Counted from the stretch's first letter, positions 24,141 through 35,098 are shown. The stretch: DNA of 64,000 nucleotides from Cristatella mucedo (GCA_009760855.2 WPIO01000041.1:997001-1061000); one strand, 5' to 3'. Program-made: numbers and translations. The notes: a model not told the origin generated them from the sequence alone.

Positions 24141-25499
24141 TTCATTAGAGTAACTTTGACGTATTATGAAGTCTTTCGATTTGCTGAGTGTGTTTTTTCA
24201 GAAATGCACCTGAGCTCTCTGTTGGTAGACCAGCACATGATTGTATTTGTTGACAGGCAGAGCGTGCCTGTCCGTCTCGTGTGTGCACGCTATCGATGGT
24301 CTTGCGAGACAATCTTGCAACAATGATAAGCTGGTCCGACAATGATTCTCAAAATACATCTCGCCAGAGGCAGCAGAGGTCGGAAGCACGCTGAAACTGG
24401 CCACCGTCAAGCAGGTATCGCTTCGAGCCTGAGAATGTCAAAAGCGCCCGACCGCAGGCGGTGCCTACTCTTACCGAACCCGGAAGCGAACGAGGGCATT
24501 CCTCGTCATATTTCGCTGCTTCCCATATCTCAGCTTCGCAAGTCGTCCGCTCGCTGGGAGCGAGGCCAGAATTGCGCCGAGGAGTTCGCCAGACCCTGCC
24601 TGACCTTGCCAGAGGCAGCCGACCGCTGAAAAGCTGTAGACGCGACGAGCGACTCGTGCAAGAGGCTTCAAAGTCGCACGGCGAGGCCTCAAGCTGTCGC
24701 CCGCTGCGCGTGCCAACGAGACGGGCTAGACGCTTAAGCTAAGAAGAAGCGTGAAGAGACGAGCGAGTGGAAAGACGAGTGAGGCTTGAGAGCAGAGGAA
24801 GAATCGCTCCTCCGACTCTTTTGGCTTCTCTCGAGCAGCTCCTTATGACGGACAGTGTCGCTGACAGTCTCGACGACCGTCTGATGACAGGATCGATAAA
24901 CTGGTGCTGTCACCTCGAGCCTCCGTGTTTTCTAAGGAGCTAGCGAAGCATGCGGTGCAAAGTGATTGGGCAGTGGTGGCGAGGCGATGAGCAGCCTAGC
25001 GGATCCTCCACCTTTGTCCTGTGCCGACGAACTGCGCCGACATGCTGCTCTGCTTGAAAGTCTGGTTTAGTGGACGCTCAGCATCCGCCTACGTCATCCA
25101 CGTGAGTCATGCCCGGCTTGTGTTTTAGGCAGGGGCGGTGTGGAGGCATTCGACAATTGCTGTGTCCGATGACGACAAGGGCATTCTTTAGCTGCTGCGC
25201 ATCCGGTAGCACGTCAGAAATGTAGATCCACTATGAACTAGCTAGTACTGGTAATAAGCACTGTTGCAATTTGCAACTTCCTGCCTGTAATGCTCCTCGC
25301 CGTCCAAGAACTCGGCCAGCACGCTCACCCCTACCCCTTCCTGCAGCATGCTCCACGAAGAGTATCGAACCCCATCATGCTGTCGGCCCAATGGCTTGGC
25401 CTGACGCCGGGATTCTGACGACAAACCACCATGTAGCACCGTGAGCCTAACATAAAAAATGACTCATTTGCATCCCTGGGAGAACTTACTGTCTATTCA
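24140..25499. other. Unassigned sequence, moderately GC-rich at 24,360-25,200
   Basis: Several overlapping 80-95 codon frames on the + strand but no shared frame, no recognisable domain, and no clear splice pairs. No repeat family identified. Confidence 0.35.
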
Positions 25500-25608
25500 G
25501 GCCTTTACGTGTGCCGCAAGGGTCGGGGCTACGACCTCGGCCAGCAAATACATTCACCATTACTTCCGCCCAGGCGAGTACCTTAACTACTGGGCCAAAC
25601 AAGCCTAA
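25500..25608 (-). mobile_element. tRNA-derived SINE, antisense
   Basis: The reverse complement gives TTTGGCCCAGTAGTTAAGGT (A box) and GGCCGAGGTCGTAGCCCCGA (altered B box). Confidence 0.68.
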
Positions 25609-25691
25609 GCGCCAGTGCTACCGACCGACTCCTAACAAAAAAGTGAGGCACTTAATGTCTGACGCTGGCAGCACGTCTTGTCTTTGTCGTC

Positions 25692-25754
25692 GATATTAGT
25701 ATCAGCAGCGTCAGCAGCACCATCAGCAGCAACGGCTGCCTCACGATCGGCTGT

Positions 25755-25785
<31 letters not shown>

Positions 25786-25895
25786 CCAGTACTAGCACCA
25801 GCCGCGGTAGCCACAGTATCGGCTGCTGTAGTAGCAGCAGCACCACTGTAAGCAGCAGCATCAGCTGCGGCGGCAGCAGCAGCAGCGGCAGCTCT
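25692..25895. repeat. CAG/AGC-rich tract
   Basis: Includes twelve uninterrupted AGC units near 25,757-25,793 and further imperfect CAG/CAC repeats. Confidence 0.9.
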
Positions 25896-25995
25896 GTCTG
25901 TCCATCTGTTACCAGAGTACTTCCAGCTCTTGGATGCAGAAGCCAGTGCTGCTTGCTACTGCCGCAGTTTCCCATGCCCACGTCATCGAGCGTCA

Positions 25996-26034
25996 TCCTT
26001 CGGAACTGACGTCATCCTTCGGAACTGCTGACGT
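25996..26034. promoter_or_regulatory. Duplicated CRE-containing motif
   Basis: GTCATCCTTCGGAACTG occurs twice in tandem. The junction forms a perfect TGACGTCA CRE palindrome (26,007-26,014), with another TGACGT half site nearby. A TATATATA-like box lies at about 26,173. Whether any transcript starts here is unknown. Confidence 0.3.
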
Positions 26035-26229
26035 TGCCTGTCGGCTTCTGCTCCTTTCCACTCCTGTCGATAGCTCTGTGAGGCGGACCCGAATCCCTTC
26101 CACGACTTGATTTGCATAACTTGACTGACACTATCGCGCGGCCCATCCTCGGAGAGCGAGCTCCGAGCAGAAGAATATATATGCACAACGCGGTGCTGCC
26201 GTGCTAAGCAAATATTGTGCTGCCGCAAT

Positions 26230-27160
26230 ACTTGTCATCGTGTTCACTACACTGGCACGATGATACTTTCACTGTCCCGCTGATCATGCCAACGCAGCAC
26301 CAATGCAAAGAGATCTGACTAATTACCGGAGCTCCAGCAGCCCAGCCTCTGCGAAATTTCCGTCGCCTTCCGAGCTGCTGGTCAGTCTATTGACTAGGCA
26401 ACATTCTCTCACAGCGAAGCCCAAACCTGACCGCGATGACGCCTGGAATCAATCGACACTACCACTAGACCCAAATCGTTCACATGCAGAGGCACATGCG
26501 TGCTTACATGCCGCATGAGCCTCTGGGCCGGTCGAGGCTGGGTAGGCTTTTCAAAATAGACGATCCGGTGTCTATCCAGCTGGTTTGGCTCTCCCGAAAC
26601 GTTCGAAGCAGTTACACTGTCTAACCAATGGAATCCTTCCGATCGATAATCTGGTCGTCGAAGAGCCATTCGAGACATCGCCAAGGCTATTTATTAAGCG
26701 CTGCACAGCCCGTTCTGTTTTTACAGTCTTTTTCCTGCGTTTGATTACATAGCAGTAGGCCCTCGATTCATCAGAACTCTCACGACCGGATCTGCTGATG
26801 GCGATATTGCTTCGCTAGCCCTTAACAGAAGTAAATAAGTACCAAATGTCCGAAAAATTGACAGCTGCTACTGTAGTGCAGCATTATTCGCTACTGTCCT
26901 GCTGCACTAAGGTGAGCTCATACCAGCTCCAAAAATGCGACCGGAACCTATCGAACCACGCTGTACTGTCTGTTTCCTGGTGTCGCCTAACCTCGGTATC
27001 CTCACACTGCAAAGTAACATTGATTGCATCTCTTTTGCTACACTCAGCATGGAGGCGTATTCAATTGAGACATTTCGTAATAATCCTTGCTAAGTCATTG
27101 CTCCGTGTGAATTTTCAGTTCTGTTCGTTTATAGGTGCATCTGTAAATCTGGGCCTTTCC
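26230..27160. other. No feature recognised
   Basis: Mixed sequence without LINE/SINE landmarks or coding signals that I can defend. Confidence 0.35.
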
Positions 27161-27162
27161 AC

Positions 27163-27250
27163 ATAATAATAGTAATAATAATAAGATTAATAATTCATTT
27201 AGTGATAAAACGTCCTCAGAGAACTCAATCTCTTTCTAGGCGCTTTATAT
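27163..27250 (-). mobile_element. Family A LINE 3' tail, antisense
   Basis: An (ATT)n-derived run, then CTCAGAGAACTCAATCTCTT and TCTAGGCGCTTTA. Tail only. Confidence 0.75.
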
Positions 27251-27689
27251 CCACTGACCTGGATATGCACACTCATGTGTGTATACATAGGAAAGACACT
27301 CTTGCAAAATTACACAAACCTTGGTACACGCACTCCAAACCTATGATCGTATTATGAAAAATTGTCATTCAGCATCACGAAGTTGATCTACAGTGGATTG
27401 CAATGCGCGGAGACACCCATTCGTGTACTACAAGCATACAAGCCTACGCCTAATTTACAAGATTCTAGGCGACCAAAGTATGTCACGCCAAAGAGACTGA
27501 GTGCCGAAATAAATTTCGCATTTTGCCTCGGCAGGTAGCGATCGCACACCTTCTGGGTTACCGGTCCAGCTGCCGGTCTTACTGCTTGAGCCATGAAGAC
27601 TGCACTTAATGCGGCACTCAAAATAGGAGCTTAACCCTCGTGTTATAATTTCCCTAGTATGCTCGAGTCGAATTCTGGTGTACTTCGCG

Positions 27690-27795
27690 AAAATCCAGCT
27701 GAATGTATTTGAAGACAGAAGTCGTGGGCTCGAGCCCCTTGGCGTATGTGTAGTGCCTGAATAGAGATAAAGTTCTCTTAGGTGAGCGCTTTCTT
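27690..27795 (+). mobile_element. 5'-truncated tRNA-derived SINE
   Basis: The B box GTCGTGGGCTCGAGCCCC and tail GCCTGAATAGAGATAAAGTT are present; the A box is lost. Confidence 0.7.
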
Positions 27796-27959
27796 GGACC
27801 GAAGGCAGCATTAGCAGCAGTTGGCTCTTAGCTTGGGGGCGGGGCGGTGAAGCGGGCGCCGGGCTGCCGGTGCCGCTTCGGTCGGGCGCCCTCTCGTGCC
27901 GCTGGCTCGCCGCTCTAGCCGAAATCACCTTTCCTGAAGTTGTCGCTTATTATGTATTC

Positions 27960-28018
27960 ATCAAGCCCGTATGTGTAGCAGCGCCTGAATAGAGATAAAG
28001 TTCTCTTAGGGCGCCACA
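27960..28018 (+). mobile_element. SINE tail fragment
   Basis: CGTATGTGTAGCAGCGCCTG and AATAGAGATAAAGTTCTCTT: only the LINE-like tail. Confidence 0.65.
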
Positions 28019-28019
28019 G

Positions 28020-29525
28020 AATAACAATAATTATTATCATAATGCATTTGTTATAGTGCCCTCTGAAAACTCAGTCTCTCTTTCTAGGCACTTTACATTT
28101 GCTGCAACGGAACCACGATTGACGGGTTAATGGCAGCATACTAGGTAAGCAACCAGAATGTCATGGTTCGGGGACATGCACAGGGTCAGCATGCAAGCAT
28201 GGTTAGTAGCAGCATGCACAGTGTCAGCAGGCATAAGCACATGAAGGTCAAATCACAGGGACTCACTAAATACTGTGACAAATAGACACATTTTCAGTTT
28301 CTTTTTAAATATGGTTAAGTGAGATGTCTTGACGTAGGCTGGAAGTTATTTCCAGGCTTTGGGAACGTTCAAACTAAATGCACGATCTCAAAAAGATTTG
28401 AGATATGTACGAGGCATTAGATAAGCAATTAGATTCCAAAAAGGCAGTGATACGGTGCTTAGCTGGGCAAGGGAGTAGATTTAATAGGTACGCTGGAGCC
28501 AGAGAATGAAGGGACCGGGAGTGACAAAACCTTGAAGTCGATGTGTTGCTTGACTAGGAGCCAGTACAGGTCGGCGAGAAGTGGTGTGATGTGGCAACTG
28601 CGACACTCACGACAGACAAGCCTAGCTGCAGTTTTGGTGCGTTTTGCACCGGATGTAAGCGCCTGATTGCATATGCTGGTAGACCAGCAAGCAGTGACTT
28701 ACAAAAGTCAAGACGGGATGTCACGAATGCATGGATTAATTTAGATGTAATATCCCTGTCTAAACAAGCTCACATTTTAGCGATGTTATGTAGCTGAAAC
28801 TAGGCAGACTTGACTGTGGAGCTGATGTGTTCGTCTAATGAAAGGTCACTTTCGAACAGCCCACCTAGTATTCGTGTAGGTTTAACAGGAGATATGCACG
28901 CAGAGCCGATTTTTAAGGTTAACTTTTCCACGTTCTGAATCTCATTTGGTTTGCCCATAACTGGTAAGTTGGTTTTATCATCATTCAATTTATGAAAATT
29001 TGCTGCCATCCATGTGCGGATGTCATCAATACAAGCAGTAAATAAGTTGCGAGAATTCAACTTGCTGGAGGGCTGGGAGGGATCAAAGCAAAGGTGCAAC
29101 TGAGTGTCATCCGCATATAAGTGAAAGCCTAGATTGTGCTTGGCTATCATATCGGCAAGAGGAAGTAAACTATTAAAACCATGAAAATAACGGGAGCAAA
29201 CACAGAGCCCTGAGGTACCCCACATTTCAGAGGTTCCACGGATGATCTTTTTCCATTCAAATTAATACTCTGGAGTCTTCCACTAAGATAGGACCTAAAC
29301 CGTTGCACTGCAGTTCAGTGCCAGCGATGCCCAGGCGAGATAAGATGTGCTCAATAAGGACTTGGTGATCGATAGTATCAAAAGCTCCCAAAAGATCTAG
29401 CAAAACAAGCAGAGAGACTCTACCTAAGTCTACATTCCTTAGTAGGTTGTTATACACACAAAGCTACGCTGACTCTTTAGTGATTAGCTCTGACACCAGA
29501 CTGGAACTTACTAGCAGTGAATTTT
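28020..29525 (-). mobile_element. Family A LINE, RT and 3' end
   Basis: Tail at 28,020-28,110, then thumb and RT on the minus strand: HLYADDTQLHLCFDPSQPSS, AACIDDIR-like sequence, and LDLLGAFDTIDHQVLIEHIL. Frame breaks near 28,800 and 29,230. Endonuclease absent. Same architecture as 1,736-3,281. Confidence 0.82.
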
Positions 29526-29559
29526 ATTTGTATTTAAATCCTGGCGCAGGTTTATAAAT

Positions 29560-30130
29560 GCTAATGCGCAGGTTTTTAAACGCTAATTGAGAGCCGCAGC
29601 TGCAGCGTGAGAACGATCGCGGCGGCGCGGCAGCTGCACGGCCAGCGAGCGGCACCAGACTCCGGCAGGGGAGTCTCCAGCCGGAAGTTCGCCGCAGCAT
29701 TCTTCTTAAGTTGCGGGTGAGCGAGTCAGCCAATCAGCGCGAGTGCTCTCCGGAATGCGTTTTAAGTGCTGCTTTCTCCGCGGCCGCGGAAGTAGAGGCT
29801 GGCCAGACTTCGCGGAAAAGCTGCGGCATGCGGGCGTTCGCGAGAGCATGCCGGGAAGGAAAAATGTGGCGCAAACTCGATGGCTATTCGGTTCCCAGCT
29901 TCAGTATTCAGCTCCTCGTCTTTCCGTTTCGTGCCAGATTCGTCGCGGCTCAGGCTCGGCGTCCGGCGTCAAAGTCGCCGAAAGAAAGTACGCGATGCTC
30001 CGGATCGCGCGGCGGGTGCACAAGTTTGCTCACGAATGGTCTCGCCGCGAGAACCGATACTTGAATGACGCCATCGATGGCGGCGGCCGCTCGGCAGACG
30101 GTCGGGTTTAACTGAAGACCTCGCAGCATT
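29560..30130. promoter_or_regulatory. CpG-rich island with CCAAT and ETS-like sites
   Basis: Dense CpG, a CCAAT box AGCCAATCAGCG at 29,728, and CGGAAGT ETS-type sites near 29,680 and 29,787. A 122-codon + strand frame ends near 30,111 but is not recognisable. It looks like a housekeeping-type promoter or first exon without an assignable gene. Confidence 0.35.
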
Positions 30131-30464
30131 CGCTGCGCGCGGTACAAAGCAAACGCGCAAAACGAGGTTGTAATATTAGCTAAATACTGCATGTTATTAA
30201 GCATTTAAATTGTGTAATAATTATAAAAATTCAACGAGGTGTCATACGAATACTAATAATAACGATAGCAGGTCGGTTGTATTTTATTTTTTTTCGTAGT
30301 TTGTAAATTAATAGGTCATTTGTAGCGTCCTAAGAGAACTACATCGGCGTTCGGGGCCTTTACAACTCCCTGAAAAAGAATCAACAGCCAAGAATTGGCG
30401 ACCTGTATGGTATCGTGCTTGCACAAGCGTGCGCAAGCGCACGAGTTGAAATCTCCCAAGTCAT

Positions 30465-30779
30465 GTGGTTTCCAGCGGAAGCTGCCTCTTCGATGCCCTT
30501 TGCGGGCCTTCGGAGCGATCGGGATGGCGACTCTTCCGGAAGCTCGGCGTCAGCGGCGCGATTTCGGGCGACGCGGCGGCAGCGGCGGAGTGGGAGAAAT
30601 TCGCCTCCTCTTCGGATGAACGCGACCTCGCCTTCATGCAAGCTACCAAGCAAGCTACCGCCACCACCAAGACCGAGGAGGAGGAGAAGAAAGAGGAAGA
30701 AGAGGAGGAGGAGGAGGAGGATGAGGAGGAGGAGGAGGATGTCCCGAAATCAGCGACTTCGTGCGAACGTTGTAAATAG
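30465..30779 (+). CDS. Possible exon with acidic tail, unidentified
   Basis: A GC-rich frame encodes SGAISGDAAAAAEWEKFASS, SDERDLAFMQATKQATATTK and then about 25 Glu/Asp/Lys residues from a GAGGAG microsatellite, ending ATSCERCK and TAG. I do not recognise it. It could equally be chance coding in a CpG island; frames on the other strand are open too. A start at 30,465 is only the first Met-like codon. Confidence 0.2.
   Translation: MVSSGSCLFDALCGPSERSGWRLFRKLGVSGAISGDAAAAAEWEKFASSSDERDLAFMQATKQATATTKTEEEEKKEEEEEEEEEDEEEEEDVPKSATSCERCK
30676..30741. repeat. (GAG)n tract
   Basis: GAGGAGGAG/GAAGAAG purine repeats, 66 bp. Confidence 0.9.
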
Positions 30780-31860
30780 TCTTTATGAGAAATCCTATCT
30801 GAGAGCAAGCTGTCATAGGCTTGCTAAAGAGTGTACTTCAAAGCGCACGGCCGTACCAGTTGTATTAATACGTACATGTCGAGTAGCTTAGTGCCTGTGG
30901 ACTCGCTTCTCTGATTCATAGTAGTTCCGTCACAGAAGACAACGCTGCGCCAACCTGCTGCTTGACGGAAGTGCGCCATCTTGCCACCTGATGCCAGTGC
31001 GCCATCTTGCGGCGTGGCGGACGTTCTCGCTTTTATTAGTTAGATATTGTATATATTAGAGTATTATTGTATATATTGTATATATCGTATTAGATAATGA
31101 TTGTTTTCGCTTCAGCAAATTCCTTATTACTGTTGGCGCCACTTGCTGGATTTCGAGCGCCGTATCATTACCATTAGGTGGATCGAGAGCGCCCGCTGAA
31201 ACATATTGCTTTCGTTGCACCGCTACCTGAACTAGTGAGGGTCACTCGGACATGATGCTACCTTACTTTGTAGTAAGCTACACTAAAATGCACGACCTAA
31301 AGAAACTTTGGAAAATCCTAGCGATAGAATTCGCAGCCAGCCTAATCTATTTGTGCTTTCTCGACCGGATAAACCAAAGGACTATCGCACACAGCCTGCT
31401 CTAGCTTATTAACAATAGAAATTTTCTTATTTTTATCCTTTTAATTTTTATTAGAAATTAACGTAGCGCTACAGAGATTCCAAATCTCTTCTAAGCACGT
31501 TAACACTGTTCACGCAGACGCCTATCCTAGGCCATTGCACATGCAGAGGCCGTTGCCAAGATGTGCTGGACCAACGAAGCTGCAGTTGATGCTGACGTAA
31601 CTGCAGGTGGTGCTGATGTAGCTGGAATGCTGGTCAGTTTGAAAATTCTCGAGGACGTGGTCTCCAGGACCTTCTGGACCTGCACGGCAAAGGAACGCCA
31701 AACCGCGTGCTGCTGCCTCCGGGATGCCTGATGGCGTCATGCAAGTCCTGGGATGAACCTTAGTCCACAGCATCCTGGACTGGCTCAGATCTTAAGCGGA
31801 CAAAAGAGGGTCAACAAAAGTGCAGAAACGACACTAAAGCGCTCAGGACCAAATCAGCGC
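30780..31860. other. No feature recognised
   Basis: Contains a TGCGCCATCTTGC direct repeat at 30,971-31,011 and AT-rich stretches near 31,040-31,090. No coding signal. Confidence 0.35.
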
Positions 31861-31861
31861 G

Positions 31862-31959
31862 AAAGATAAAAGCGCGAAAAGAGTGATTTTTGCGACGACA
31901 ATCGACGATAATTGCGCGATTGTCGTCGCAAAAATCACTCTTTTCATGCTTTTATCTTT
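31862..31959. repeat. Foldback element, 43-nt arms
   Basis: Left arm 31,862-31,904 and right arm 31,917-31,959 are reverse complements except for two adjacent mismatches, around a 12-nt loop. The inner 29 bp are perfect. The right arm continues into (TTTATC)n. No flanking target duplication was evident. Confidence 0.9.
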
Positions 31960-32269
31960 ATCTTTATCTTTATCTATATTAAAGACAATTGCGCGATTGG
32001 TCCACTGGCAGTTTATAGCTCGCATTGAGCTGACATTCGCACTTTGGTTGGCATCAACTTCAACCTGTCGCGCATTGACCGTCACGAACGTTCCGACCAT
32101 CACCAACGACGAAATAACGTCTTAATTCCACTCGGTAAGCTACCACCGAGCGCGCGTCGAATAGACGCTGTGATTTAGCGACATGGTTCTTATTAATTCC
32201 AAGTCTACACGAAAATAGTGCTAATACTGACCCCGTATAAAAAAAAAAACGTTTGCAGGTCTTGCCGCC

Positions 32270-33120
32270 TAGATGAAAATCCAAGCTCCGCCGCAGATGA
32301 ACGCGATCGGTCAGTCGCTTGACGCCTTCGCCGATGCAACCGGCCGCCATCGATTTCTAAAGCCGAATGATTCGCGCGCGAGATGGCTCGCGTACTGCTG
32401 CGAGCAGTCGCCTACGCCCCGCCCCGCCCCCCACCCGTACCCCAGCCAACTCCGGCGGAGTGGCGCGGGCGCCGGCTCCGCTCTGCGAGTGCGCGGCTTC
32501 GAGATGGACGCGCGCGCGAGATATTTCGCCGTCGTCGTCCGCAGTGCGATTGCAGTCGCGCGAGGGACTCCTGACCCGAGCTCGCGCGGGCAGAAGATTC
32601 AATTTGAACGCAATAGGCCATACGCTCGCTCGCTCGATCCTCCTCCTTCCTCCTCCTTCCTCCTCCTTCCTCCTCCTCTTCCTCTTCCGGCGGCGGCTGC
32701 TGCGGCTGCTGAAACGTGCAGTCGGGACAGCTACTAGCAGCCAGGTAATGGTAAAGGTAAATGGTAAATGGCGGCCGCGCTTGTACGCTGCCGCAGCGAC
32801 CGCAACGGTCGCTGCCAGTCAAGCAGCGGTCTCGAGAGTCAAGGTCAAGAGCGGTCTCGAGGCGGTCGCCGGTGCGGGCGCCGCGTGAGATCCTTCTTTA
32901 CCGAGCGGCACCATCGAAGCGGGCGAGCGTCGGTGAGCGCCTTTCGAGCTCGAAGCTCGAAAGGCGAAGCCAGACTGTCGAAGGTGAAGGTCGAAAGGCG
33001 AAGCTAGACCGTCGCTCTCCGACAGGTCGCGCCGTGCGCACAGCCGCCGCGAGGGCGACCGCTCTCGACGTAGGTCCGGTTCTGCCCGAGTTAATTCTCA
33101 AATTAGCATGGCGTGCATGT
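32270..33120. promoter_or_regulatory. CpG-rich island with YY1-like site
   Basis: High CpG, a (TCC)n tract at 32,637-32,685, AAATGGCGGCCGCG at 32,765 (YY1-type) and a 13-bp-arm palindrome at 32,938-32,966. Many overlapping frames on both strands, none recognisable. Confidence 0.3.
32938..32966. repeat. Perfect palindrome, 13-bp arms, 3-nt loop
   Basis: CGCCTTTCGAGCT, CGA, AGCTCGAAAGGCG. Confidence 0.9.
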
Positions 33121-33658
33121 CGTCTGAGCCCGAGATTACGATAAGGCTGCTTAGGGCGCAGCTGCGAAAGGGACAAAGTGGATGATGTGTGGACAATGCT
33201 GGCATATTGGGCTAAGCGATTGCCTGTCGCGAGCGTCGCAGCGATGCCACATCGCACCACTTCTAGCCGACCTGCACTGGCTCCCAGTCAAGGAGCGTAC
33301 TTACTGACTACAAAGATTTGTCATTGACTTGCAGGTCCCTTGATTCTCTGGCTCCAGCCTGCCTACCAGATCTACTAACCCGCCAGGCTAGGCATCGCGC
33401 CACCATCTTTTCTGAATCAAATACTTAAGCTACACCTCACACGTACCTCAAGTCCTTTAGAGATCGCGCCTTTAGTTCGTACGTTCGACAAGCCAGGAAC
33501 TCACTTCCGACCAACGTCGCGACATGCCCCGACTTGACGGCATTTCAGAGGGCGCTTTATCAAGTGAATTATTATTATTATTATTATAAGATAAAAACGC
33601 GCCTGTCTGTTTAACAGCATTTTGGTGGGTCCTGGTGATCTGTCGTTTGTGGGCTAAT

Positions 33659-33727
33659 ATTTGATATATATGCAATTCATTTCTATAGCGCCCCAAGAGA
33701 ACTTAATCTCTATTCACATATGCCTCC
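33659..33727 (-). mobile_element. SINE tail insertion with target site duplication
   Basis: GCAATTCATTTCTATAGCGC to AATCTCTATTCACATATGCC, antisense. It is flanked by GGGCTAAT at 33,651-33,658 and 33,728-33,735, within the LINE 3'UTR. Confidence 0.8.
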
Positions 33728-33872
33728 GGGCTAATGCGTGCAGACACTGAGCATGCTGCCACTAACCAAATTTACATGTTGAGACAGTACATGTCGCCCA
33801 AACCATGTTTTGCTTGTTGACCTTGTGCGCCTAATCACTAGCCATTTGATCACACTTCCTGTATAGCACATG

Positions 33873-34012
33873 CGCTAGTTTGGCCCAGTGGTTAAGGCAC
33901 TTGCCCCCGACCAAGGTCTGGCCGAGGTCATGGGCTCGAGCCCCGTGGCATATGTGAAGCACGTAAATAGAGATTAAGTTCTCTTAGCGTGCGATACTAA
34001 TGAATTGTATTT
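33873..34012 (+). mobile_element. tRNA-derived SINE nested in LINE
   Basis: GTTTGGCCCAGTGGTTAAGG, GAGGTCATGGGCTCGAGCCC, GTAAATAGAGATTAAGTTCT and ATACTAATGAATTGTATTTT. Confidence 0.85.
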
Positions 34013-34224
34013 TATTTCAAAGGGCCTAGCCAGAGATTAAGCTCTCTGTGGGCGTCATATAAATGTATCATCATTATTAAATGGCTGCCGACGGCGGCGC
34101 CCCCGGTCTGGTGTGCCAAAGCAACTGACGCCGGAATGCTCAAAGTGGGTAGAAAAAGGAGCGGTCACTTTCGGATGCAAAAGTAGCGGGCCTTTCTGGA
34201 GAGTGACGACGATGTAAAAAATGA

Positions 34225-34505
34225 TAACTCATTTGTATAGCACCCGAAGAGAGCTTAATCTCTGTCCAGGCGCTTTTCGTGCGCTGCAGAAAAAAATTTA
34301 TGATAAAAAAATAATATAACATAATAAAAATAATATTAAAATAAAAAATAATAAATAAAAAGTAAATAGATAATAAAAATAAAAGTAATGATAATAATAA
34401 TAAAATAAACAAATATAAAAATAATATATTTGAAAAAAGTTATTTTTCGTGCGCTGCAGGGCTCGAGCCCACGACTTCGGGCAACCTAAGGCAAGCACCT
34501 TAAGC
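34225..34505 (-). mobile_element. SINE, antisense, split by an A/T-only insertion
   Basis: Tail at 34,225-34,289 (ACTCATTTGTATAGCACCCG and on), B box at 34,460-34,480 (GGGCTCGAGCCCACGACTTC), A-box side to about 34,505. The middle holds 154 bp of A/T-only DNA between copies of a 16-bp direct repeat. Confidence 0.8.
34290..34443. mobile_element. A/T-only insertion flanked by 16-bp target duplication
   Basis: TTTTCGTGCGCTGCAG occurs at 34,274-34,289 and 34,444-34,459. The 154 bp between are AT only apart from rare G/C, A-rich on the + strand. Looks like a retroposed tail with no body. Confidence 0.7.
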
Positions 34506-34672
34506 CCTGGACCTTGATAAAACTGAACTCTTATTCGTTGGCGGCAACCCAGCAGCGCTCAGCTTTACATGGAGACTCTGCTCTCTTCTAATTAGTGATG
34601 CTGCTTTGCGACCTTCATCATGCACGCAGAATATAAATGCCCTTGCTAATAAATGGTTAATGCATGGAGGTG

Positions 34673-34728
34673 GAATTAAGAAGGCCGTTTCCGAAATTAG
34701 AAGACCGTTTCCGAAATTAAGAAGACGA
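34673..34728. repeat. Tandem repeat, roughly 19-21 bp, three units
   Basis: GAAGRCCGTTTCCGAAATTA repeated three times with drift. Confidence 0.75.
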
Positions 34729-34855
34729 TTTCGTTTGATTTAGTCCTTAGGTAATAGTAATAATTTCAGTAGTTAAGCCCAAACTGAATTAAACTCTGAA
34801 TTATATTGTGGGCTGATTTAATTCAGTTCTGGCTGGGCTACTGAAAAAAAGTCAT

Positions 34856-34903
34856 TAAACCTCTGCAGCCGCCGGCGATGAGTGCGGCTGCTGCAGAGGT
34901 TTA
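34856..34903. repeat. Inverted repeat in LINE B
   Basis: TAAACCTCTGCAG pairs with CTGCAGAGGTTTA. The stem continues past a 3-nt bulge. Confidence 0.8.
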
Positions 34904-35011
34904 GTTCAACTACTCCGGAGGCTCAGCTCAGGCGTCGTCTTTGCTGAATGTGCTACGCCGGCTGCCGGTTGATCAACGAATACAAAGCAAAATGTTCACT
35001 CTGATCCATGG

Positions 35012-35015
<4 letters not shown>

Positions 35016-35097
<82 letters not shown>
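35016..35097. repeat. (TA)n microsatellite
   Basis: About 41 TA units interrupting the LINE B RT C-terminal coding region. Confidence 0.97.

Positions 35098-35098
<1 letters not shown>

Larger units (their letters stand above)
33200..34078 (+). mobile_element. Family A LINE 3' half with nested insertions
   Basis: Thumb sequence from 33,210 (RRSDATSHHF-equivalent, LHWLPVKER), then interruptions: a roughly 45-bp family A tail at 33,546-33,590, an antisense SINE tail at 33,659-33,727 with target duplication GGGCTAAT, and a sense SINE at 33,873-34,012. It resumes with its own hairpin and tail at 34,020-34,078. Confidence 0.75.
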
